This document shows positions 53,678-64,000 of a stretch of 64,000 bases of DNA, in pieces. Made by a program: the position numbers and the translations under genes. Source of the stretch: Agarophyton chilense (lineage: Eukaryota; Rhodophyta; Florideophyceae; Gracilariales; Gracilariaceae); the NCBI GenBank assembly GCA_030374765.1, contig JARGXX010000001.1:620001-684000 (forward strand). Direction: 5' to 3'. Every line of letters begins with the position of its first letter. Positions within the stretch are counted from its first letter, which is position 1. Under the pieces are notes generated by a model, which was not told the origin of the DNA, made no database searches, and saw only the letters and a program-made list of their open reading frames with translations.

Positions 53678-53689
53678 GTGCTGTCCGGC

Positions 53690-54976
53690 TTTCCTTGAAG
53701 GTTTCCTGGCTTCTCGACCTTTCAGGTTTCTTCTACCTTTTAAGGATTGATGCGTGGCGCCTGTTGGGCCTGAGATTGCGTCGATACAACCAGTGAGGTG
53801 TTGGACTAGGTCCGTGGTGGAAGCTTCCGGATGTGAGACCTTATTGGTGTACTTCGGGAGTCAGATGTCCCGGAACCTAGAGCGGTATTACCTCATTTGG
53901 TCGATTGCCCTCTCAGAGTGGACCGTGTTGGTTGCCATACTGGCTCTGAAGGCCGCCCGTTACGGTATCTATTGGGATTGTCGTAGTCGCGACTCTGACT
54001 TATACCGAGATGGTGTTTAACCTGTAGGTCGCATCTTCTTCATCTTTCCGAGGGTTATCCAGGATATTTTCCGATTTGGTTAGGAGAACATCGTTCAGGG
54101 GACCGATTATACCGTGAAGGATTTGGACTCGTATCTCGAGCAGACCAAGAATTACCATTGGGATTCCCATCAAGGGTGGGAGGCTTTCGATCCTGAAACT
54201 TGGGAGATTGTGCCTCGCCACGCCCAATATTATCCTGGGGAGCCTCCTGTTTATGGAGCTCCCGCGAGCCCCGAACCTTATCAAGGTACTCTGGAGACAC
54301 CAGTTGGTAGTTATGCTGGTCCCTTCCCGTCCGAGTCGTTACCTCAAGGTCGTAAGTCGCCTATCCCTACGGGTGTGACTCCTACTCAACCGAGCTCCTC
54401 GCGAGTTTCTGGTCCATTTCGACGTCTGTTGGCGGGTATTGCTCGTCCTCCGCCTCAACCTATGATGGTTTTCCGGCCGTGGTCGGTTTTCTGGCTGGAA
54501 TTCGCCAGGCATGCGTCACCAACTTTCAGAGAGCTGGGCCTCCCTCCGTAGTTGCTTCATTAACGCTCCTTGAAGGTTTTCTGCCGCGCCATGCGCAATA
54601 CATGAAGGCGCTGAACCAACTTTGTGAGTTCCAGAATCAGTTCCAGTTGGACATGTACCAATTGGCCATCTGTCAGGTTGCAAATCTGTCGAGCGTCTCT
54701 GCTGCTGCACCATCTAATTCTTTAACGGATCCCCTTCAACGTGCTAACTTGAACCCTGCCGTTATTCAACCCGCTCCGGCGGTTCCTCCCGTTCAACCTC
54801 TGTTGGTTTCGCCTCCTCTCCCCAGTGGCGGGGCTACCGCTCCTTCGCTACCTCCTAGGTCAATGGTTCCTGGCTTTTCTGCCAGTTTTCCTTCGTGGGT
54901 AGTCAATAACACGGGTCTTCCCGATCCCACTGCTCCTCAACCGACAGGTCCTTCTACTCCCGGATTCGAGTGCTAG
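53690..54976 (+). CDS. Opposite-strand coding region of element 2
   Basis: Plus-strand coding-like sequence between the pol end and the 3' side of element 2, mirroring element 1. Short motifs correspond: SEWTVLVAILALKAARYG...WD with element 1's GYWTVV...KMAVFPLWD, and WEAFDPETWEIV with VWYDPWTRQLI. The last part (about 54,480-54,976) is a helical segment followed by a long Pro-rich tail ending PGFEC. Broken in a few places. Function unknown. Confidence 0.55.
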
Positions 54977-57900
54977 ACTTTCTGTCACTTCACCTTTGAG
55001 GTTCGTGTTGCGGCCGCCTGCCACCTGTCTTTCTTAGTATATCCTTCTTCACGTAAATTGTTGTCTCTTCTTGTCTCCTCTACTGTTACATTCGGTTGTT
55101 CTTCGTCTCCTACCTTGTACGTAATCTAACACGCATATGCGTTCACATTCTGCGGAAAACGACGTCTTCTCTCCCTCTTCCTTAGGCCTGAGTACCACGA
55201 AGGTCAAAGGTTAGCAGTCTGCAGGCATCGGCTCCTTGCGACGGCGCCAATACCTGATACGGAAGTGTGGAGGTATTGCGGCTGGGGTTTCTAGGGTGTC
55301 CCCTTCTGGCCCCCAGCCATACCACCTTACGTTGTACTTCAGACCATTGTAGGTTCGCGTGTGGTCTACCAAATGGTCAACGGGGAATTCCTCTGAGGTT
55401 TGGTCCTGATCTTTCGGGGAAACGCTACCTCGAGGGTTCGTATGTTCCGAGTTGGGAGCTTCGTGTGTGGGAGCCGGGTCGGGAGCTCCCGCTGTAACCA
55501 TTAGAGGTTCAATTTCCGTCCCTGTTAGAGGGTTGTAATACGGATAATCAAGTTGAAGGTCATCGTTCACCTCAATTGGGGTGGGATCCTCCGAGGGTCG
55601 AGTGCGCAGAGCTACAGCTCTGGGCTCTTGGGCTGAGGTGCCTGCCTCCATGCGATGTTGAACCGTTTCAGGTGCTACCGTAATACGGTCAATTGATATC
55701 TTATTCGGTATTCCATCTTGTTCAACCGTAACGATGTGGTCTGATGCGTTCAATACCTTATAAGGTCCCACTGATTTGGGTAGAAGCTTCGAGTTGATAT
55801 CTTTGTCAATAGCTTCATCGTCTGCTTCATCACCCGGTAGTGGTCTTTTACCTGAAGGTGGGTTGTCTATGTAGACATATTGTCCCGAAGATACAGAGAC
55901 CACTTTGGTTACCCTGCGGTCGTAGTCGGACTTGTACCGCTTCTGGGCTGCAGTGAGGCGGCTCTCAGCATGTTTGAGAGCCCTCCTCAACCTCAAAAGG
56001 GTATTTTGCTTGACTTGGCCAGGGATCAGTGCGCCAGCTGCAGTGCTGGTGGTATGATCTCCCTACACTACAATACCTGGGGGGTGTCGCGAAAGAACCA
56101 ACTCAAAGGGAGTGGTCTGCCTCGACTGGTGTCCCTGAATGTTATAGGAGTAGGTGAACGGTTGCACCAGCTCATCCCACCCAGTTTGGTGCTCTTCCGT
56201 ATAGTGTCGTAGCCTTGATACCAATGTGTGGTTAAAGCGCTCGACCTGTTTGTTTGTCTGCGGGTGGTAGGCAGTAGTGAAAGAGTTCTTGATACCCAAG
56301 AGGTTACAGACTGCTTCGAAGAACTTCGATGGCAGGTTTGAACCACTATCGGTGAGTAGGTACAGGGTTGCACCATACGAGTAGATAAAATTGTTGAGGA
56401 ACGCGATCGCCAGCTTTGTTGACTTCGTATCCTTTAATTGTATCGCTCTCGTGAGCTTCGAGAACCTGTCGGTGATCACTAGAATGTGCTGATACCCATT
56501 CTTGGTCTTTGGAAGTGATCCTAGGAGGTCCATCGCAACAAACTCCAGCGGACCCGCTGCTGGAAACATCTTGAGGTATTTTCGATGCTTTCGAATACCA
56601 CCGCGGGTACGAACACAGGATTCGCATTGACCTACAAAGGTATAGACATCATGGGCCATATGAGGCCAGTAGAACTGTTACTTCAAGGTGTAATACATTC
56701 TGGTGGCACCGGGGTGTCCCGATAGTCGCGGGTAGTGCGCGATATACAAGACTATCGGGCGAAGCGCCTTCGGAACCACCTTTTGAAGGCTATCAACCAA
56801 GGTTGACCTTCTCACTATGTACCCATTGTGGTCCACGTCGAATTGTGATCATTCGAAACCCATTTGGTCAGCAAGGGTTCTGCCGTACGCATCCAGGGCC
56901 AGTTCTCGTAGAAACTCCTCCCGGGTTATGGGCATGACGTTCGTTTCCTCTAGGGTCAGTATCTGCGTTGCCATGTCGGTGTTCCGCAAAGCACCTTCTT
57001 CAGGTAAGTTCCAACATCCTTCTAGGTGTTCGCCGGTACCGTTTCGGTTTGATGACACCAAAAAGTAAGGGATATCATCTTCCACAGGTTCTGTCTCTAA
57101 CCTTGAGGTGTTTAAGCGTGACATAGCATCCGATATGTTGTGCTTGATACCTGGACGGTACTGTACGTCATATTCAAACTCCGACAGTCTCAACCTCCAA
57201 CGGGAAAGTCTACCAGACGCATCTGCGAGTCCGAGGATCCACTTTAAAGAGCCGTGATCCGTGCGCAACGTAAAGCGCTCACCATAAAGGTATGGACGGA
57301 GCATCAACATGCTCCACACTACTGCTACATATTCCTTCTCGGTTACCGTGTAGTTCTGCTCCGCCTCATTCATAGCGCGGCTCCAGTACCCTATAGGTAA
57401 TTTGTCTCCATTGTGCTGCTCCTGCGTGAGACCACAACCAATTTGGGCATGTGATGCATCTGTATCCAGCGTGTACGGTAGACCTGTTTTCGGTAACGCT
57501 AAGATTGGTGGCGACTACAGCGCTCGTTTCAATTCCTCAAAGGTATCCATTTCTTCGTTCGATAGATTCTCAAACCGTTCAGGTTCACATTTCTGGAGCT
57601 TCTTGTTGAGGGGAGCCACTATTTTCTCGAATCCCTTCACGAAGCAACGATAGACGTTACATAAACCTATATAGGATCGTACGTTTGTCTGGTATCGTGG
57701 CAACTTGACCTCCTGTACGGCTCTAATGTGGCTCGGCGCAATCTCTAGGGTACCAGGGCCTATGATGTGGCCCAGTTATTCAACCGTTCTGGTAAAGAAG
57801 ACGCATTTGCGTATCTTCAGCGTCACCCCCGCCTCAGCTAGGAGGGTTAGTACGGTGCGTACGGGAGCAAAATGCTCTTCTACCGATCTGGAACAGATGA

Positions 57901-60900
57901 TTACATCATCGATGTATACCAAGGCGGTTGTCCATTTAACCTTCGAAAGGATTATGTCCAGAGCCCTTTGAAAGGTGGCTGGAGCATTGCGCAACCCGAA
58001 TGGCATCTGCGTGAAGCGAAAGGAACCTGCATGGCATGTGAAGGTCGTTTTGTCTCGATCTTCCTCACCTACAGGTAACTGCAAATAGCCACAATTGGCA
58101 TCCAAAGTGGTAAATATCTGCGCATCTCCCAAGGAGTCGATGCACTCATCCATTCTAGGTATCGGGTACAAATCCCTGACGGTCACGTTATTGAGCCTCC
58201 TGTAGTCTACACAGAACCTCATACGGTTATCCCCTTTCTTCTGAACCAGAACCACGGAACTAGCCCAATCTGAGTTGGCTGGTTCAATTATACCTTCTTG
58301 GAGCATTCGCTCTACTTCTCTCGCATTCGGACATGCACGGTATGGTTGCTGATAAATCGGCTTCGAGTCAGGGAGGAGCTCCATGCGATGCTGTGTGGCC
58401 TCAATCTGGCCCAGATGGCCTGACCACATGGTTTCGAACTCCTCCAGAAGATCGATAATACGGCCCCGTAGTTCGCCGTTTTCTTCGCCGATCTGGACTG
58501 TATCTTTCCATTTCCACTCAAGTTCAGGTTCCTCTTCTTTGTCTACCGACTCCTTATCGGTTATCTTTGATTCCAAGTTGATGTTTATCGATACCTTTGT
58601 GGTTGTGGATGCATTTGCGTACCCCCCTTCCTTATCGAAAGCGACCTCGCCGAGATCAATGTGAGCTACGGTGAAGACCCCTTGTGGTGCTGGTAGTGCG
58701 ATGCCAACATTGTTATTTTCGGCAACTTCACGTCGTGAATGCTGAAGTTTCTGAGACACACCTGAAAGGGTTGATTTGGGATATTTTCGACAATCCCATT
58801 GGCCAGCAAGGTGAGGTGTCGATGTGCTAACCTCGGATGGTTTTGTAGTATGACCAGTCCGGGGGTCGCACACGGCACCGGTACCAATATTTGGTGCATT
58901 GGCGGGATAACAACCTGTTTGGCAATGCGCACTTTGTTGGAGACCGTTTCGGTGGATATCGACTTCTTCGGTTTGACGAACCATCCCCGTTTGGTTTCCG
59001 CGTTACCTAAAATGGCAATTCGTCCTCCGTGATGTAGGGCGACGGTACGGGAACCAGGAAGGATTGCTTTGACATGTCTGTCAATGAGGTTCGCACCTAG
59101 TAGGCAGTCTGTTGGTAAACGGTCGACAACAAAGAAATGCAGTCTTACCTTGAGGTGTCCGAGCTGTACCACAGTGGTGAGAATACCTCGAAGGTTTAAT
59201 GGGGGCTCATTTGCATCCACCAGCGAGTTGTTGTCGGGAGGTCGGCTCATGTTCCGCAGTACCGCCTCAGGTATGACGCGGGAGTCCAGGACGTTTTGGC
59301 TGGCCCCCGTATCCAACACGCAGGTGACTGGAACCGCAAGTCGATCGTAGAAACACATTGATTCACGTACTTTATAGTTGTTGTACTTCATATGACAAAC
59401 CGGAACTGGGTTTGACGTGTTCTCTTCCACCTTCAAGGTTCTGGGTATCGATTGGCCTTCCGATTGCAGGTTGGGTTCGGCCATTACGCCAACCGTTCGG
59501 TGTTTTCCTCCTGTACGGGAGGGGTTGAGTCCAAGTTTGGTGTTTCCTCGATGGTATTGACCTGTACCGGTGTACAGGGTTGGAACCTACTTGGTGCTTG
59601 CGTTGAAGACCCATAGAGGCGTCGGTGATTCTGCATGCGAGCCTGAATCGAATGCTCTCTCATCCCTGGCGGTAAGTTAGCGCAATTGTTTGCGAAATGG
59701 TCTGTCGCGAGACAAAACCAGCAAACGAGGCCTCCAGTTGGAGGGTCTTGCGTTACCATTGAGGGGGGCTTCGAAACCGGGTTGGTAGGAGCAATGGGGT
59801 AGGATGTGGGTGGCGAGTTATGAGAGCTCGCTCCCTGCATCCTCTGCGAGCTCATCGCACTTGGCGGCGATTGTACCGAGTTTGGTGTACGCGTTGACGA
59901 CCAATTTCTTACCTCCGAAGGTTTCGAGAACCGCCCCTGGGTCGCTACCAAGTGAATAGCGGTTTTTGTAGGTACTTCGATGTGCGAGCTACACTCTGAG
60001 GTTGTGGTTTCTTCAATTTCCAAGAACGACCTTTTCGATTTATCCTTCGAGGCTGGAGGCACGGCTGGTCTCTTTCCCAGCCGAAGGGTATCTCCAACGC
60101 CCTGGGAGTACCGAGCCAGCCAGTTGCAGTCTACCTTTCGGCTAGTGGCCAGGTAGTTGCGTACCTGGGAACGGATCGCTTTGTCGACATTGTCGGAAAA
60201 ACGCGACTTTAACCTAGAGGCAGTGAACACATTACCACAACGGGTTGCCAGATTCCAAAGCGAGAGCGAAAACTACGATTCGGTTTGCCCAGACCTTTGA
60301 TGGTAAGCGAGGACTTCCGTGTAAGCCTCTTGGATAACCTCATCGGTGGCGTATGTTTCCAAAAGGAAAATGACCACCTCGGTGTATGACTCCAACATCT
60401 CTGTTCCATCCTCATCCACCGCTAAGATATTACCGCGGAGCCTACCCTGCAGCAAGAAGTATGGTTGTCCTTTAAGGTGAAACTGAAATAGCCACATAGC
60501 AGCGCCTTGGGAAAACCCATTTTGGTCACATGCAAGCTTGAATTTCTGTAGAAACTCAATCCCCGCCATAGGATCCGTACCTGTGAAGTTTGTGTCACCG
60601 ATTTGGAAGCTGAGCTTCTTGTGGTGCTTAGTAATCTTCTGAGCAACCTTTTTGGTGTATTCAGAAGACGTGCTAATCAACCGATAATTCCTGTAATCAA
60701 CTGCTTTGGTGAACACATCGTTCAACGGTTGGTGCACCTCCAGATCCATTTCAGTGTCCAACTCAGAGACGGGCGACTCATTGTATCGCTTTTTCCCCTT
60801 TCGGTTCTTTTTCGACGACATCTTCGTCGACCTGTTCTGTTTCTTCTTCTTCTTAGCTTTACGGTCATCATCCGACGATGAACTCGTATCGGAACTGGAG

Positions 60901-61135
60901 TCTGACGAGTCGGGGTCTGAACTATTCTCTCGATTCTTTCCCTTCTTCGTCCTTCGCTGCTTCCCTTTTCGGTTTCTTCGTCGCTCATCCGACGAGTCAG
61001 ACAAATCGTCTTTGGGACCACCTCCATGGGTATCTATTTGAACGAAACCAGTAATTGGTGGCAGATAAATGCCTTGAAGATCTACCTTCCCCGGGACCTC
61101 TTGACTCTGCCTTGGAACTTGTAGGTACTCACTAT

Positions 61136-61802
61136 TGTAGTATCCGCTCTAACGGAGAGAGCAGACACCTGCGACAGCGTTCGGACTGCCGATGGGTCGC
61201 TTGCGGCGAAGGAAAAGGGGTGGTAGAGCTACAACATCAGCGAGCTGGAAGTGGGGTGTAAGGCCACTACTTGCCAGCGAGGGTGAACAGTGCAACTGTA
61301 AAACGTTGATGGAACGTAGGTACGAGACAGTTCGTGAAGTGGTTGGGGGCTGACTATCTATTATACCCCGTCCGGATCTCCGGTTAAGGAATCCTAAGCG
61401 AGGAACAGAATAGTCATGATGCCCATGTTGTCTTCTTTACCTGGAGTCGGCGCTCACCTCTGGTGCACTATATACTGTGTGCCAGGGTGAGTGCCCAAAT
61501 AAATATATAAATAATACCCAGTGGTCAGCCAATTAGCCAAACCACAGTATGGGTATGGTCTCTAATGGACGTCTAGCTACAAAGGGTAGTAAAACCTGCC
61601 ACGTGGATCGCCACTACCTGCGCCGTTGCAAGCCACTCCACTCGTGATACCACGTGTTCCACTAATGTACCCTGCCTCCTGGCATTCTACGCGGTGTGCC
61701 GTTTCATATCATAGGTATGATGACATCACTCACTTATGAGTTCCAACCGCAACTTCGCGAAAAATCATCCTATCGGATTCCCCGACATAGTAGAATACTA
61801 CA
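61136..61802 (-). repeat. LTR4 copy C, 3' LTR of element 3
   Basis: 667 bases, TGTAGTAT ... ATACTACA. Differs from copy B at about 8 positions and from copy A at about 24. The last about 50 bases match copy A exactly, while most of the rest matches copy B. Confidence 0.92.
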
Positions 61803-62630
61803 TACCCCCCTCGTTAAGCGCGAACCATGTGGGACGCAAGAAGCGTTTATACGCAGTCGGACCGGTGTTCTGGGTACTCATCGTCATCACGAATTCCTCG
61901 CCGCACGACCAACTCTTACAGTTCTCAACAGCATTCTGTTCCTCACCGCTCTTCAGCTCGATCTCTCGCGATGGATCCGAACGCCGGGTCCAACCCGCTT
62001 CAGCCCTCCTCTGAGGATGTGCCTTCTGGGGCTCCGTCAAACACTGCTGGTTCTGCGTCGCAGCCTACTGCTCAACTCATTCCATACCGTTCGTTCCCCA
62101 CCCCGTACACCGGATTCTGGTCGGTACCTTTACCTCAGCCAACCGTGGCTCCGATGCCGAACGCGGCTTACGTCGCCTCTGCGGGTGTGATTCGAGCTCC
62201 TTCTCGTCGGGCTCAGCGGAGCTACCCGCACCCTGCGGATTTCTATGGACGAGATTTTCTCGACAACGTTGAACCTTTCGCGCAAGCGCCCTGGTTTGAT
62301 CCAGTTGCTATCCGGGATGACGCGTTGATACAACAGTATGTACACGGTGGGTACTTCCCCGACGGTATTCCGGAACACGCGATTTATAGCGACGACTGAT
62401 CGAGCCATATTGCTTTGCCAGACAACGCGATTGCGCGATATTCAACGGAATCTTTGTCCGAAGCCCGTACGCGGTTCACCAAGCTGATTTACCGGCGTCT
62501 TCACCGCTTCAGCAGTACGGTTTTCCTCCCGCAGGAATGGTAACTAGATACCTGGAAAGCCCGTACCGACGGTGAAGGTTACTCGTATATCGAGACACTC
62601 GTTGAAGTCGATGTTAGCGATTGGCGCGGT

Positions 62631-63653
62631 GTGCGCAGTGTGCGTGATGCAGCTCTCTGCTTTCAGCAACCTCTTCTCCGTGCGGAGTTCCGCTTCCTTC
62701 GAAAGCGTGACATTCCCTATTGGGATTATCCGCGTCGGGAACGTCGTACTCGATCACGTTTGGGCTATTTGGTGCCGTATCAAATGATCGAGATTGACTG
62801 CATCCGGCGGAACGCGCGCTTCGGGCGCTACATCGGTATTCCGGAGCATTGGGCGGCGATCGAGAGTCCTCGTGGTTGCCCTGTGGAGCTCCCACCGGCG
62901 ATCTCCTACATCAGGTCCGCGTTGCTTAAGGACCCGTTCTCGGGATATTGGACGGTGGTTTATACCGAGTTTATCGCCAAGATGGCCGTCTTCCCCCTGT
63001 GGGATGCTTATGATACCTTTACAGTTTGGTACATGTCGCCCACAGCGCGAAAGTATGCGAGAGAACTCGATCTTTCCCTTGTCCTAGGATCCCGTGCGAA
63101 CCATGCCGACTTCCTCCGTCTTGTGGATGTAATCGACGGTGTCGACTGGTCTGGAGTGCCAGCTGATCAATCCGCTCGCAGAACCCGTGCAAGACACCAC
63201 GACCATTCTCCTGGACGAACAGCAAGTGCTGGAAATCTTGTTTGGTACGACCCCTGGACGCGCCAGTTGATCACCTCCGAGCAGGCTCGCTTTCTTCGGG
63301 AGAACCCGCGTGAAATGCCACCGAACCAGCTTACTGGATACGTGTACGATGCTACTCCATCCGAGAACGGAGAGGAACCGTATGACGAAGCGCCGGGAGC
63401 TGAGGCTGAACTCGGTTACGAGGACGAGCCAGAGCTGGCAGGCGTATCGACTTCCGTCGATCAATCTGCAGCGGCGGGAGGTGCTCAAGAGTACTCTCAT
63501 GGGTTTACCGAACAACCGAGTGCAGTGCCGGTCAAAGATCCAGGCTTGGATTTGCTGAGGCAGTTCCTCTTAGATGCGGGCTTTCCCGTGGACCAAGTTG
63601 AGGGTGATTGCGCACAGCTTCTTGCGAACCTGCGTGCTCGCACGTCTTTTTGA
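62631..63653 (+). CDS. Opposite-strand coding region of element 3, main part
   Basis: A 340-codon open stretch nearly identical to 44,526-45,548 (one residue differs, D to E in the ENPR(D/E)MPP segment). The first part lies at 61,827-62,399. Because the two copies are so young, their shared openness does not by itself prove selection; the relationship with element 2 is the stronger argument that this is a real gene of the element. Confidence 0.62.
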   Translation: MRSVRDAALCFQQPLLRAEFRFLRKRDIPYWDYPRRERRTRSRLGYLVPYQMIEIDCIRRNARFGRYIGIPEHWAAIESPRGCPVELPPAISYIRSALLKDPFSGYWTVVYTEFIAKMAVFPLWDAYDTFTVWYMSPTARKYARELDLSLVLGSRANHADFLRLVDVIDGVDWSGVPADQSARRTRARHHDHSPGRTASAGNLVWYDPWTRQLITSEQARFLRENPREMPPNQLTGYVYDATPSENGEEPYDEAPGAEAELGYEDEPELAGVSTSVDQSAAAGGAQEYSHGFTEQPSAVPVKDPGLDLLRQFLLDAGFPVDQVEGDCAQLLANLRARTSF

Positions 63654-64000
63654 TGATCCTAGAAAAGACTCCTAGTCAACACCCTTGCGGTGAAATCTTG
63701 ATGCCAATAAAACTCCGGTGACTTCGTGTCTTCACGTTCTCTTCTTATCTTCTAGTCTTCATCTCTTGTCGCTTCTCGAGTTCTTCAATCATCTCTTCTC
63801 GCTTCTCGAGTTCTTCATAGGTGATAATCAGTAAATGTCCTGTGATTGCGTGTTTTCACGTTTCTTCTTCATGACTTCTTGTTTTCTTCTCGCCTTTCGA
63901 GTTTTTACTACCTTGGTAGCCCATACTTTGAAATGGGATGTGCCCATGAGCCCGACTATCGAGGAGTCGATCTCCCTCAGGAGTGGTAATCGCATGCTTC

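Larger units (their letters stand above)
43026..53682 (-). mobile_element. Chromovirus (Ty3/gypsy) element 1, complete ends, broken coding
   Basis: A 10,647-base element (43,031-53,677) between two 667-base LTRs, with target duplication GTGCT on both sides (43,026-43,030 and 53,678-53,682). Sense strand is minus. Parts in sense order: coiled/acidic N-terminal gag region (about 52,680-52,020), gag (about 51,980-51,380), CCHC-type zinc knuckle (about 50,900), protease with DTGA (about 50,330), reverse transcriptase with YLDD (about 49,300-48,900), RNase H (about 48,700-48,210), zinc-binding and catalytic integrase (about 47,850-47,230) and a chromodomain near 46,000-45,900. An opposite-strand coding region (about 43,720-45,548) lies between pol and the 3' LTR, and the tract GAGGGGGGTA adjoins that LTR. 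Broken in several places (roughly eight). LTR divergence suggests moderate age, but see the mosaic finding. Confidence 0.93.
41281..61135 (-). mobile_element. Chromovirus (Ty3/gypsy) element 2, interrupted by insertions
   Basis: Minus-strand chromovirus whose 3' LTR is the LTR2 copy at 41,281-41,904, preceded (in its own direction) by a purine tract AGAAAGGGGG. It is interrupted by solo LTR1b (41,917-42,804), element 1 (43,031-53,677) and, at its other end, element 3 (from 61,136). Parts, in sense order: gag (about 61,000-59,900), zinc-knuckle region (about 59,700), protease (about 59,300), reverse transcriptase (about 58,400-57,800), RNase H (about 57,300-57,000), integrase (about 56,650-56,000) and a chromodomain at the end of pol (about 55,350-55,220). 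An opposite-strand coding region lies at about 53,690-54,976. The frame is broken in several places (roughly six). The 5' LTR is outside the window. Confidence 0.85.
61131..64000 (-). mobile_element. Chromovirus element 3, sister of element 1, cut by window end
   Basis: Begins with LTR4 copy C (61,136-61,802), its 3' LTR, then the GAGGGGGGTA tract (minus strand), the opposite-strand coding region (61,827-63,653) and the start of the pol 3' end with the chromodomain (from about 63,830). The internal 2.2 kb differs from element 1 at only about six positions. It is inserted into element 2 just upstream of its gag; the left flank is ACTAT, and the matching duplication would be outside the window. 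Too little pol is visible to judge whether the element is whole. Confidence 0.88.

Noticed and set aside
43031-61802. A tandem array sharing LTRs (A - interior - B - interior - C)
   Set aside because: The GTGCT duplication pairs A with B, and element 2 has its own different LTR, so nesting explains the layout better than tandem recombination.

Overview
The window looks like nuclear DNA of a photosynthetic eukaryote with compact, nearly intron-free genes. A florideophyte red alga (Chondrus-like) is my best guess. The reasons are a nucleus-encoded, plastid-type ClpP with an N-terminal extension, a plastid-type ABC1 kinase with a transit-like N-terminus, ordinary eukaryotic genes (Cactin, NSRP1, HROB, PP4 regulatory subunit, copper amine oxidase) each nearly in one exon, and gene islands separated by stacked LTR retrotransposons. 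The organism assignment is inference; no rRNA or organelle marker is present.

Layout. 1-7,600 is AT-rich and almost gene-free, with three weak or broken coding stretches of unknown function. 7,600-12,050 is a retroelement patch: an LTR-like repeat, a second LTR, and a decayed Ty1/copia element interrupted by a solo LTR with a perfect 5-bp target duplication. 12,600-35,600 is a gene island without recognisable transposons. It holds NSRP1-like (+), ABC1K (-), HROB-like (+), Cactin (-), plastid ClpP (+), an unrecognised coiled-coil protein (-), copper amine oxidase (-), a PPP4R4-like HEAT protein (-), a TPR protein (-), a small mitochondrial-type membrane protein (+) and a two-finger C2H2 protein (-). 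Several pairs are divergent with short shared upstream regions (ABC1K/HROB, Cactin/ClpP, TPR/membrane protein). 35,600-39,300 is AT-rich and carries relics of a PiggyBac-like and a pogo-like DNA transposon.

39,300-64,000 is a nested stack of LTR elements whose order can be read from target-site duplications. Element 2 (a chromovirus, minus strand, 3' LTR at 41,281-41,904) is interrupted by a solo LTR (TTTCT duplication), by the complete but broken chromovirus element 1 (43,031-53,677, GTGCT duplication), and by element 3 (starting at 61,136 and running off the window), a near-identical sister of element 1. A third solo LTR (TGTTA duplication) lies just left of the stack.

The most unusual signal is an extra coding region on the opposite strand, between the end of pol and the 3' LTR, in all three elements. 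It is related across the two chromovirus families but matches no domain I recognise. Other points of interest are an in-frame 150-nt intron candidate in the PPP4R4-like gene, very long poly-G runs upstream of that gene, a mosaic pattern of LTR divergence, and a duplicated acidic motif in the zinc-finger protein.
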